From: Rhinopomastus cyanomelas
Taxonomy: Eukaryota; Chordata; Aves; Bucerotiformes; Rhinopomastidae
Direction of reading: 5' to 3'
Assembly: GCA_013400115.1 (NCBI GenBank)
Contig: VXBP01005615.1
Location: 62,001 to 126,000 of the forward strand
Length of the DNA stretch: 64,000 nucleotides
Positions 48,306 through 59,160 of the stretch are shown in pieces (position 1 is the first letter of the stretch; every line of letters starts with the position of its first letter). The notes under the pieces were generated by a model. That model searched no databases. It was not told the DNA's origin and saw only the letters and a list, made by a program, of their open reading frames with translations. The position numbers and the translations under genes were made by a program.

Positions 48306-49059
48306 TTTTAGATTTGGACTTCATGTTTCTCTGAAACAATGCCTCATTTGCAATCACTGCTTGTTTGGATTTTGAACTGTTTCAATAGGCTACTTGACTA
48401 AAAAATAAGAAGATTGTTTTTGAAGTCTGATCCTAAGCCAGTGAACTTAATGAATGAACCCCCTTTGGCTTAAGCTAGGCTTATGTTGGCCCCTCAAATT
48501 TAGTAATAAACAGTACTAACAGAATCTTGATCTTGTCTAGTGCTCATCTTCTTTTCTCTGTGCTATTTATTGCACATTAAACCCCCATATCTCGTCTTGC
48601 TGCTCTTTAAGGCATGAGTCAGAGGGAATTGACATCAATGAGAAAAAAGGACTTTTGGACATAGTGCCATTCACAATGCTGCCAACGTCATTAAACTGCT
48701 CTTGGGAGATACAGAAATAAGGGTCTAATAGATCATGGCAGACTCGCTGGGCATCTTACCCAGGGAAGACAAAAGTATGCTATGGATGCATAAGGGAAAA
48801 CCAAGAATACTGTGAGAAGAGGGTGGTGATATGAGAGACGTAGAGAGATGAGCGATTACTGAGCAAAAGACAGTGGAGAAGGCTTACGTCTGAAATATTA
48901 CAGTGACCTCATTCACAAGTCTCCCTTATCTGGGCTTCTTTTCTTGCTCCTGGGGGCTGTCAGAATTAAGTTGGATTTCTGCATTTGCCTTCACGACATC
49001 CTGAGCCTCAGTCCTGCAAATGAATTTAATTAAGACAATAACTCATTTATTAGCTTTAT
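48306..49059. other. Unique non-coding stretch
   Basis: Nothing recognised. Confidence 0.45.
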
Positions 49060-49340
49060 CTCCTATGCCAACAGACTTCTGCCTGACAGTTTTATTTTCA
49101 TTATGTAAAGGTGGGGTTTTTTAAGTATCCTATCAAACAGGGTGGACACGTCTCCCTGTACTCTTTTGTTGACTGCAAATAAATCTCCATATGCTCTCCT
49201 AAGCTGCCTTTTACCAGCAAACTCTGGTGGTGCCATTTTGCGCTGCCTCTGCACAGTCGTGAGCCTAAGCAAGCAGCTCTGAAATGTCATCTCCAAACAC
49301 AAATGAGAGCAACGGACGTGACTAATTTGCATGCCTTAAA
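49060..49340. promoter_or_regulatory. Candidate conserved element with octamer motif
   Basis: The stretch has mixed composition with isolated CpG, a POU-type ATTTGCAT octamer at 49325-49332 and GGACGTGACTAATTTGC immediately before it. Frames on both strands cover it (minus 49332-49063, plus 49303-49620), which fits stop-poor constrained sequence as well as chance. I see no credible splice pair for either frame. Confidence 0.2.
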
Positions 49341-52300
49341 AGAAACTATGGAAAAATATTGCTGCAACTGGGCATATTGCCCTGGAATATCAGACACAAA
49401 TCCAATGCCCTCAGTTTTGCTGGCTTCAAAGGAACGACGTGTTCATGAAAGCAAGCAAACAAAGCTTTTCTTAGATACGCGAGATCGTCGTGTCAAGAGA
49501 ATTGAACAAAACACAGTAGCTGCTCATTTTTCTTGCTCTTTTTGTTCTGCTCGTATAACAAAGACAATTAGGTCTTACAAAATGCACCTCACACCTTGTC
49601 TTTCCTTGCTTGAAAACTAGCCAGTGTGCAGGGCACCACAGTGTCACCCAGTAGGAATGAGAGAAGGCAGACACCCATAATCCCAGAAAGTCTATTGCTT
49701 CCTGTCATGGTAAGGATCGATCAGCTGCAGCTGGAATAGTCCCTTGAACTTTGTGCCAAGTTGTTGAACAAGGCAGTAGGTTTGTTAAAGTGGTTAGAAA
49801 TCTCCACTCTGGAAAAAAACCCAAACCAAAAATAAATAAAACATTTTACCTCCTCTGATCATCTGGAGTGGAGGCCATTATAAGCAACAATATTCATCCT
49901 CTTATTTTAGGAGCTCCCTGAGCTATACAAAGGGAGGCATTATCTCATGTGAAGACTTTCAGATGATATTTAGATTTAATATTCTCACTTAAGGGTTGCT
50001 GCTAGAACAGAACAGTCAGCAAGGATAAATTAATGATAGTCAAGAAAACAGGGCTGATAAAAATATATATATATCATTTAGACCTGAGGTCTCCTTGAAG
50101 AAAGGAATGGACACTATACACAAAGAACTGAAGAACTGTGTGCTGTGTTTTCCTCCTGTCAACGATGTCCATGGTTTTTTATAGCTCTCCCATGCCTGCA
50201 TGCAATGTGGGCAGACACAGTGCCCTCCCACTACACTGTTCACAAAATGCAGTACAAAAACAACAGAACAAACTGTTGTTCCTCTCTGAAAGTAACAGAA
50301 CAGCCATTATATGACCTCATTAACAGCTTGTGCACAGCCTTGGCTGTAACAACTTGTTTTAGTAAATGGGAATGTCAGAAGAGCCACTGGGCTTCGTAAT
50401 CTCCTGGCAAATGTGCAGCACAAATTCCTAACTTGTTCTCTACTGGACAACCATTAAGGATAAGCAGAAGGGACCATAACTTTACTCCTTATGCAGATGA
50501 GAGACCTTCTAATACAGACTGATGCTCCGTGTGCCTATGCACAGGAAAAATCTCCATGTACAAAATCTACAGGAAGTTTTCATTCAATTATTTCTTGTCA
50601 ACTGTCTGCAAACAACGGCAAGCAACTGCTCTGCTTCGCTTTGTTTGTATCACATTATCTGACAAAAATGTTGATGAGATCAAGTTTTGGGATGCTTTCC
50701 CAGGAGCTACGCTCAGTCTAGATCTGAGCATACTATATATTTATATCCCTTGCCATATGCACTTGTGAATAAGGATTGCATGGTGAGTTATTTAAGTCCT
50801 GCATGTGAGCCGTGATCATTGATAAACCACCACATTATATAAAAAAAACCACCTCAACAAACCCAACATGTTTTCTGGGCTCCACCCTGGTAGCTGCATC
50901 TGTGTTCAGCTGGTGGGATGAACCATCCTCCAAGTCATTTACCAGGAAGGCAGATTTATCACACAGCCCTAAATTATAAGCAATAGTCTGTTAGAGCAGA
51001 GACAATAAACTGCACGCTGGAAAATGCTACTGTAGTGATTAAAAGCAAACATTGACCCAGGCCTAATGGAGAGAGAGATGACACGGTAACACAGGCAGCT
51101 TGGTACTGTATTCCAGCACCTAGAAATGAAATGATTAAAATGTGCTAAGGAGCTGGGAGAGCTGAAGGTCCAGGTCTTACTGACCTGTAGAGCCTACTTC
51201 CCCCAGATATTCAACAGACATTCACTCTGAGCACACAGAAAGCTCCTCTAAGATCGACCACTTGAAACCATGATAGAGGAAGATTAGATGTCACGTAATC
51301 TGTCCAAGTAAGAGGAAAATGACTGTCTAAATTCCTAAAATCCTGAAAAAATACGCACTTGTCTTGAAGTAATTTAATTCAATTAATGATTGGAACACTT
51401 CTAGAAAGCCCCACTTTTACAAACAAAGAAAATAAAAGCTGTGGAGTAGCAGAATACAATCAAGTTATCAAGAATGTCCAAAGCTCTCTCCCATGATCAG
51501 AGGAAATAGCTCTGCCCATTCAGCTTTTCTCTGGGAAGAATTCTGGGTAAATAAGTGGCCTTTGTAACATGCCCAAAAGTCAACAACATTCAAGCTCTCT
51601 CTCAAACCCACCAATGTGTGTGCCTAGGAGGGCATCGTTAGGGCAATTACTTGATTAAACAGCCAGTCCATTTTGTTTATTTGTTATTCTCCTCAGACGA
51701 GCAGGGCTCTCTCTCGCAGGAGCACTTGTGTCTCCAGTAAACAGAAGCAGGTTAATTACATGCCTTAAAATCACTAGACAGAAAATGGAGTTGCTGTCTT
51801 CTGCTAACCCATGGCAGGAGCAGAGCTGGAGAAAGGCAAGATATGTCCTACGTGACCGGTTGTACATCCTGCGTGGCTCCAGAGTTGCATGACTCTGCTG
51901 AGGATGTAGCTGTCTTGTCTTGCACAGTTGTGGACAGACCTGCACCGTGTGATGGCTACAAGACAGGTATGGCATTTCTTTATGGCAGTTAAACACTAGT
52001 GCTGCTGACTGCTTTTTAGAGAGAGCAGGAAAACATTGGTTATGGTGTCTGAATATTTACTGGTGTTTACACAACATTTTCCCTCTGATCTCAGATTAAA
52101 TTGTCTTAAAAGAACATTTGCTTTCATTTCATGTTCTTTTCTCCATCTATTTTTGCTTTTAAGGATCTCTTATCTAAACCAACTATCTGGCACTCAGCAC
52201 CCAACACACATATGTTTTCTCCAGAGGGGTTTGGAAAGTGTGTTTCTTAAGGATCTGCTACCACAGTCTTTATGTTTGTCAAAACCAGTCTAAAAGAGGA

Positions 52301-54182
52301 GTCTCCAAGAAGCCAGAAGGGTGGCATCTATCCAGCTCTGCCTGCCTCCGGTTCACACAGACAGCTCCCAGGCAGCAAGGTACCATGACTGCAGAATCGC
52401 TTGCAGGCAGCCTCCTGATAGAGCATGCAGGTGTTCCTGAGGGCATCCAAACTGCCTGGTGCCAAGCTGACAGTGTGTCAACAGCACACTGAACCGCTGA
52501 CTGTGCCTAAGGGATGGGGGGTCTCATTTTGGTACAGGAGCAATACCTGGAGCAACACTTCCATGTTCACTATCTGGGCATCTCTCACAACATCATGTAA
52601 AACAACCCACTCTGCTTTGGGGATGTTTTTTCTGCCTTGTTTCTTTCATGTCTCATTCTTGCCTTCCTTCTCTCTTACAAACCTAGCACTGCAGCCAGAA
52701 AAAGCCTTGGACCAACTAATTTTCCCTCCTGAGCAGCCTCACAATACGCCAGTATTCCTTGGTTATAACTGTACTTGAAATTGTGTCAGGACTATCATTC
52801 CTTACATAAAACTGAGATGAGAGTAGCTGTCTGAACTGGGTCTGACTTCAACTACAGCAATACTGAGACTGCAGTTTCATATGTGCCTGTATGAATAACA
52901 TGTCTCTAGTCTGGAATCCTAGAAAAAGAAAGTCCTTGTTGCTTCATTCTCCCTAGATCTTACTTTGAAGTGGCCTGTATCAAAACTGTTAACAGACAGT
53001 GGTAGTAAAATACTTATATTTATCAAAACCTATATATCCTTCTGTCCAAATGGGGTGTGACTAATATAAATCTATAAATCACTGACATGTTGGCAAGAAA
53101 AAACTTTTAAAACAATTTTGTGTATGTCTGCGATATGTTTCTATTTCACTGTTCAAAGTTATGTGTTCAGAGAAACAGAACGAGACAATGCATCATTCAT
53201 TTCTTTAGCACAGAAGAGAGAAGCACTCCTCTGAGAGAGAAAAGAGTAAATCTAGAAGATCCCGAACTAAAACCCCTGAACAGCTGTGAAATCCCCATGT
53301 ATCCAGACATTCAGATGCTTTGAACAAAAGGGGGAAATCCTCATCCACTGTCTGCTGCTTTAAAAAAAAAGCCAAGTTCAATATCAATTGAAGAACAAGA
53401 ATTAATTAAATCAGTAAATTAAAAATCATTGGCTCTTACTAAACAGGTATATTCCCATTTAAACTGTTGGCAGACCCCCAGCTGCAATACAACTTCTACC
53501 CCCAAGAGTAGGAGCCTTCACAGGAGACAGATTTTTGGCTCTAGGGCCAGGCAGTGAAATAAACTCTCACAGAACCTCGGAGCCTTTGTTTCTTTGACCT
53601 TTTTTTACTTAACACAAGCACTTTGCAGCAAGTACCTATGTTGAAATAAAGTCTACTAGATTTTACTTCATGAACAATTTCTGCTCTGGGGAAAGAAGTA
53701 GCAAAAACACCTCATGTCAGATGCTGCTCATGTCTAGCAGGCACTGCGCTAGTGAAAGCACAACTGTAACCCATGTGCAAAGGTCTAGACAAGAAATACC
53801 TGTCTGACACTAAAAGCAACTAGTTGCCAAAGCATCTGATTGCCACTGCCTCAAAAAGGAAGTTCTCCAATTAGACTTTCTTTTCTGTATTTTAGTGTAT
53901 CTATCAAACTGGTCTCTTAAATTAAGTAGATGATGTTATTTAGCCTAAAGACTTGTTCTTGTGAACTTCTTTTCCCATACAGAAGCTGTTGGTCAGGCCA
54001 GAATGCCTTGAAGATGCTTTGGAGCTGGCTCTTGGGCTGCACAGCTTCCCTGGAGATCAGGTATCTGAAACATCCCCAGCACTCAACAGGGAAATCTAGA
54101 TGGCTGCACCTGCCTTTGGTGCTGGGACACACTGTAAAAAAGTGTTTAAAAAACTCCAGTCCTTTTAAATTCTTAGCATACG
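49341..54182. other. Long unique non-coding stretch
   Basis: About 4.8 kb contains no recognisable gene or transposon. A short (AT)n run lies at 50062-50075. Frames such as plus 52425-52778 are not supported by family resemblance. Confidence 0.45.
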
Positions 54183-54527
54183 ATGAAGGGCAATGGTTGT
54201 AAGCTGGAACATAGGAGGCTCCACATCAATATGAGAAGGAACTTCTTTCCCCATGAGGGTGACAGAGCACTGGAACAGGCTGCCCAGGGAGGTTGTGGAA
54301 TCTCCTTCACTGGAGATGTTTAAAATGTGCCTGAACGTGTTCCTATGTGACTCGGTCTAGGTGATCCTGCTGTGGAAGGGGGATTGGATGATCTTTTGAG
54401 GTCCCTTCCAATACCTAATGATTCTATGATGTTCCTGTGCAACTTGGTGTGGATGATTGTGCTGTGGCAGGGAGATTGAACTAGAAGATCTTTTGAGGTC
54501 CCTTCCAGTCCCTAATGATTCTATGAA
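54183..54527 (+). mobile_element. CR1 LINE 3' end with tandemly duplicated tail
   Basis: The ORF2 end starts at GGGCAATGGTTGTAAGCTGG, passes ATGAGGGTGACAGAGCACTG and GGAGATGTTTAAAATGTGCC, and reaches a first tail that closes on GATTCTATGAT at 54430. A second tail of the same subfamily follows at once (54431-54527, GTTCCTGTGCAACTTGGTG to TAATGATTCTATGA). Both tails have GATCTTTTGAGGTCCCTTCC, so this is a duplication within one subfamily, unlike the two-subfamily junction at 58.29 kb. The first tail lacks the GGACTA part before GATGATC. Confidence 0.93.
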
Positions 54528-55543
54528 TTAGGAGGATGCTGCAGAAGAGGTTGGAGCAGGGGTGACTGTCACCCCGCTATCTGGCTGCTCTGCTATTTAA
54601 CATTTGTTTCTTTCCCTGCTGTTGTGGTTAAGGAGACCATGTGTTCACTGTTGACATTATGGCTTCTCCCAGCTGGGGACAAGTGAAAGGTGCATAAATG
54701 GAAGAGACCAAGGTGCCAGGGAAGGAGTTAATTTGCTTCTGCAGTGTTCCCTGCTGCTGTTGGGCTCTGTTTGCCCTGCAGCATTACAAGCATTCCTGAC
54801 ACTGCTTTTTCCCTTCCCATTCAGCACACCGGTATTAATGACCGCCCTGCTATCCCTTGACATCTTCATGGAAATATTTCATGTCTGTCTTGTGCACAAT
54901 AGACTCTTTAAACACAGAAAACCCCTCCATCTGTGAGTGGTCTCTGACATTGACAAACTTGGCTCTATGTTAAATGCTTCTCAATCTCCATGTTGTCCTT
55001 ATTACTCCAGAGCACATCTTTCCCTCCAGTTTTACTTCACATAAAACTGAAGAAAGCCTCTTTTAATTTAGTGCTAGTTAATTTAGCATTCCAGGGATGG
55101 AAAAGGGACATGTAGTACATTTATGATCTACACACACAAAGCAAACAAATTCCAGGAAGTTGAGAGAAATCATGCGAAGATGGCATTTCCATTCTACAGC
55201 TGGGACAAGGACTCTCTTGCTGTGAGAAAACTGCATTTTGGGCTTTCCAAATATAAAGTTAAGAGTCTGAATTTCCCAAAGCATCTGTGAAATCATGGAG
55301 TTTTTTTTCAGATTAAGCAAATAAGTATTTTAAATGGTACAATCCTCAGTACTGGCAGCTAAGAAGAGCAAAAAGACTTTCACGTTTAAGTTACGTGTGT
55401 TACCTTTTTCATGCCCTGCAGTGTTTTTCCCCATCATTCAGATGTGTCAGTGGACAAATCCATTCTTGCCCCTATACCCCTTTGGGGGTGCATGACTGCA
55501 CATAGCGATCAAGTTGTGAGATCCTCTGCAATGTGAAGACTGC
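54528..55543. other. Unique non-coding stretch
   Basis: Nothing recognised apart from an ACCCC/GGGGT inverted repeat near 55478-55491. Confidence 0.45.
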
Positions 55544-55796
55544 CTGGATTGGGGGATTGATCTAGGTGATGGAGGTGTTTAAGGATGGGCTAGATGAGGC
55601 TCTGGCCAGCCTGATCCATGGCAGGGGAGTAGGAACTGGATGATCCTGTTGTCCCTTCTAACCCTGACTGATTCCATGGCTTGGTCTGGGTGATCCTGCT
55701 GTGGTAGGGGGATTGGACTGGATGATCTTTCGAGGTCCCTTCCAATCCCTACTGATTCTGAGATTCTGTGATCTTTTGAGGTTGCTTCCAATCCCA
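55544..55796 (+). mobile_element. CR1 LINE 3' end, double-tail type plus third partial tail
   Basis: A few ORF2-terminal codons (GATGGAGGTGTTTAAGGATG to CTCTGGCCAGCCTGATCC) precede tail 1, which ends TTCTAACCCTGACTGATTCC near 55678. Tail 2 runs from there to GAGATTCTGTG at 55770. A further partial tail, ATCTTTTGAGGTTGCTTCCA, follows at 55771-55796. A short stray piece (GGATTGGGGGATTGATCTAG) precedes the ORF2 end at 55546. The order tail 1, tail 2 and the junction sequence match the copies at 10.39, 42.95 and 58.29 kb. Confidence 0.9.
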
Positions 55797-57563
55797 GTGA
55801 GTTACACACACAACATAGACACGAAAACTCAATACTCACCATTAATAAGGCTAAACACAGATGTGAATGTAGTTCTAAAGAGAAGACAACACCATCTCAG
55901 AGAGAACTGTTAAAATATGTTGATTTTTTAACGATTCCTGATCTTTTCAAAGCCTGACTCTTGATGATCTTCTTTGATCTTTGAATCTGTTCTTTGAAAA
56001 ATCCTTCTAGGAATGAGTCAAGTACAGTAAAACTGAAACTAAAGTTTTGGCCGCAGTCACTAAGACTTAAGCAGTCTATAGAAAACTTTAGAAAAATGAA
56101 ATTCATTTTATCCAAATGATTTTTAGGGAAGCTTTGTAAGTATCCTGGATTCTCTTTACCCTCATCACTGATTTATAAGGGATATGTGTTTAAAATTAAA
56201 CAAATCTGTTTCTTCTCTTGCCTTCGATATTCCCTGGTGCTGCATTGGCTCTGCGTCATGATGAGCTGTTGCTACTGAAAAATCTGCGTTGCGGTGTGCA
56301 AAATAGTTCAGGTAAAAGAATTAAATGATTCAAATATCCCAACTCTCAGCAAAGTGGAGGAAACTAAGAGACCTGTAATATAACTTGCTGAAGTTCAGAA
56401 AGTTGGTACTTTTAAAGCTTCCCTGAACTTCTTTTACCCCTGAAGCTCTGAGTTATTGATAAAAACTGGTAATACTTCAGCTTTAAGAAAACATTTTTCT
56501 TCAGTATTTGGAGGTCTTTCTGTTGTTGAAATAGTCATAAAAGACTGAGGTTTTTAAAAGCAAGTGTTTGTTTTTCTTATTTACCCTTAGCTAGGAGTAT
56601 GTATGTTCTCAGAGAGGATAGAAGGGATTGCTCTTCACATCATTAGGAAGTGTAGAACATCAGAGAAGATGGTCCCACAAAAAGCATGATGCTCTCCTTG
56701 GGTGTTCTGTCCAGTAGCATTACAGTATCTCCAGTGTTGGGATTCATTCTAACATAGGCAAGATGAAAACAACGTCCATAAGAAAGTTTCTGTTTTGACA
56801 TCTGGATGGAAAATGCTGCTGTGATAATGGCACAATTGCCATCTATGACATTTTCTGTACTAGAGCTGCGCTGTGTTTCATACAGTTCACAAGGACAGAC
56901 AGATTGTCAATACAGTTATGAGAGAAAAGTCAGGAAGGAAAATTAATAGACTCATCTAAGCAAAATGCAAGAAAGCTCTTCCATTTCAAAGAGGAAATGA
57001 ATTTTGATTTGAAGTTCATGACAAGTCACAGTGTAGAACAAAAACCACGATGTTCCCTCCTGCCACAGAACATCAAGGAAGTTACCTGATCTGCACTTGA
57101 AGACTGTGACAAAGGCTTCACACTTGGATATCTGGAGAAGCTAGAGGCTGGAAGTAGAGCCAAGGCCATGCTGCACTTCAGATGGAATTTTATGTCAAGA
57201 AAGAAGCCAACACATTGGCAAGCTAAGAAAACAATTCCTGTTGCACTAGGCTAAATGTATTTAACTGTAGTGGTTGACTAGGAATTGAAATGTGCGATTA
57301 ATTTTAGGTTTCCAAAGGGACTGTGTTTCTTTGTAAGTAAAATACTGCCAATTTATTTGGATTAGAGTATCCAAGTGACACTGTAAATCTAAATCTCTAA
57401 AACTAATCAGGAAAATTCGTTAGAAAAACCCACTCTGATCAGTAAACAAACACACCACACCCCCTCATCAGAGGCATTTAGAAAAGCATCATGTAGTTTT
57501 AAGCAGAATGCAAAAGTCACGTGCTTCTCAGCTAGGTACTTTTAGTTTAAGTAAAGTGTCTAT
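55797..57563. other. Unique AT-rich stretch
   Basis: No gene or repeat is recognised between neighbouring CR1 copies. Confidence 0.45.
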
Positions 57564-57764
57564 GAATGAGGGTGACAGAGCACTGGAATGGGCTGCTCAT
57601 GGCAGGTTGTGGAGTCTCCTTCTCTGGAGACATTTAAAAGCTGCCTGTGCACGTTCCTGTGCAACTTGGTGCATGTGATCCCGCTCTGGCAGGGGGATTG
57701 GACCAGATGATTTTTTAAGGTCCCTTCTAATCCCTAATGTTCTGTGATTATGCAGTTCTGTGAA
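57564..57764 (+). mobile_element. CR1 LINE 3' fragment, single tail
   Basis: It begins in the ORF2 end with GAGGGTGACAGAGCACTGGA and passes GGAGTCTCCTTCTCTGGAGA and GTTCCTGTGCAACTTGGTGC. The tail has a degraded GATGATTTTTTAAGGTCCCT and ends around TTCTGTGATTATGCAGTTCT. Substitutions suggest an intermediate age. It lies about 140 bases before the next CR1 on the same strand. Confidence 0.9.
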
Positions 57765-57905
57765 TTCAGAGATATGTGAAATATTCTTGTACTATCTGAA
57801 TTGTACTATCAGAAATTTTCTTCACTTCTAAGTCTTAATAAAGACTTTTCTTGTTTAAACAAAAAGTAAAGATAAACGTCCAATCTCTGCACTGCCCAAT
57901 TCCCA

Positions 57906-58211
57906 AGGGAATTGGGGCTGTTGAGTCTGGAGAAGAGGAGGCTCTGAGGTGACCTTCTTGTGGCCTTCCAGTATCTGAAGGGGGCCTACAAAAAGGCTGG
58001 GGAGGGACTTTTTAGGATGTCAGGTAGTGACAGGACTAGGGGGAATGGAGCAAAGCTGGAGATGGGTAGATTTAGAGTGGATGTGAGGAGGAAGTTCTTC
58101 ACTGTGAGAGCGGTGAGAGCCTGGAATGGGTTGTCCAGGGAGGTGGTGGACACCCCATCCTTGGAGGTGTTTAAGGCCAGGCTGGATGAGGCTCTGGCCA
58201 GGCTGGTCTAG
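57906..58211 (+). pseudogene. C-terminal end of CR1 ORF2, frame still open
   Basis: The last 84 codons of ORF2 from 57960 to the TAG at 58209-58211 are uninterrupted and include the family's SDRTRGNGAKLE and VRAWNGLSREVVDTPSLEVF segments, ending EALARLV. Upstream, LESGEEEA-like codons lead into it with a frame change near 57950. Without the endonuclease and reverse transcriptase domains it has no enzymatic role. The open frame argues for a comparatively recent insertion. Confidence 0.88.
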
Positions 58212-58364
58212 GGTGGGGTGTCCCTGCCCATGGCAGGGGAGTTGGAACTGGGTGATCCTGTGGTCCCTTCTAACCCTGACTGACCGTATAACTTGGTCTA
58301 GGTGATCCTGCTGTGGCAGGGGGATTGGACTACATGATCTTTCGAGGTCCCTTCCAATCCCTAA
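57906..58364 (+). mobile_element. CR1 LINE 3' end, best-preserved double-tail copy
   Basis: This is the longest copy of the double-tail variant. It contains the last part of ORF2 (57906-58211), tail 1 (58212-58289, GGGTGGGGTGTCCCTGCCCA to TTCTAACCCTGACTGACCG) and tail 2 (58290-58364, AACTTGGTCTAGGTGATCCT to CTTCCAATCCCTAA). The tails belong to two different CR1 3' UTR types: GGTGATCCTGTGGTCCCTTC against GATCTTTCGAGGTCCCTTCC. The octamer after tail 2 is missing. Its 5' end is truncated inside ORF2. Confidence 0.93.
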
Positions 58365-59040
58365 ACACAGCAAGTAAGCTTGTGTTTTAGTCTGCAACGT
58401 GTTTATTTCTTTGCTGATTCTTCCAGAAAACATTACATGATGAAGACGTTCTGAATAACCTATGTTTACTTTGATCGTTCTGAAACTAAATTATAAAAAA
58501 GAACATGGAGATAGTTATTTTCCTCTAAAACTCATTCAATACCTGTATTCTTCAATCAATTATGCACACTAGAAACAGTTTTTCTGCCCTGCTGTCTGCC
58601 AAAATGGAGCTGAATGTTATTTCCCTGGCTGTAGTGTAGTGAGCATCAGGGAAATAAAAGAAATTGTCATAAATTGAGATCTATCATCCACTATTGATCT
58701 CAGCTTTGCAGCAATGCCTGTCAAAGCAGGTGCTGCGCTCTCCAGAAATACCTATAGCCTACTGAGTAGTAGATCAGTATGCTTGTCATACTCTCTGAAA
58801 AAACTCATCTTTAGCTGAGATACAAGCAACAGACCTAATTCATGCACCTCAGTCATACTCATGTGCGCTGGGGAAAAGAGCCCTTTGTACACTTCATCAT
58901 TAATCTCTGTCGAGGACATGGTGTCTAAACTATCTGTAATATGACTCAGGTAATGGCAATGCATTCCTTGTTTCCTCTTGTCAAGAACACTGAAACACAT
59001 TCATTTTGTACCATCTGGGCTGTCCAGAGGCTCTGTGTGA
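58365..59040. other. Unique non-coding stretch
   Basis: Nothing recognised. Confidence 0.45.
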
Positions 59041-59160
59041 GAATAATAAAGGCTTATCAAGCAGTGCTTTATTCATCCGACATTATTTACCTCTGCTGAA
59101 GCCGCTGCACCGATCACTCCGAGACTGAATTCCTAATTAGAAAATACTCAGAGGAAGATG
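59041..59160. promoter_or_regulatory. Candidate conserved regulatory element
   Basis: GCCGCTGCACCGATCACTCC and CATCCGACATTATTTACC keep four or five CpG amid TTCCTAATTAGAAAATAC and AATAATAAAGGC. CpG retention beside TAATTA is repeated in several places in this window. Motif-level evidence only. Confidence 0.2.

Noticed and set aside
49303..49620. Possible zinc-finger-like CxxC...H peptide
   Set aside because: Spacing does not match C2H2, C2HC or other common fingers, and no splice sites support an exon.
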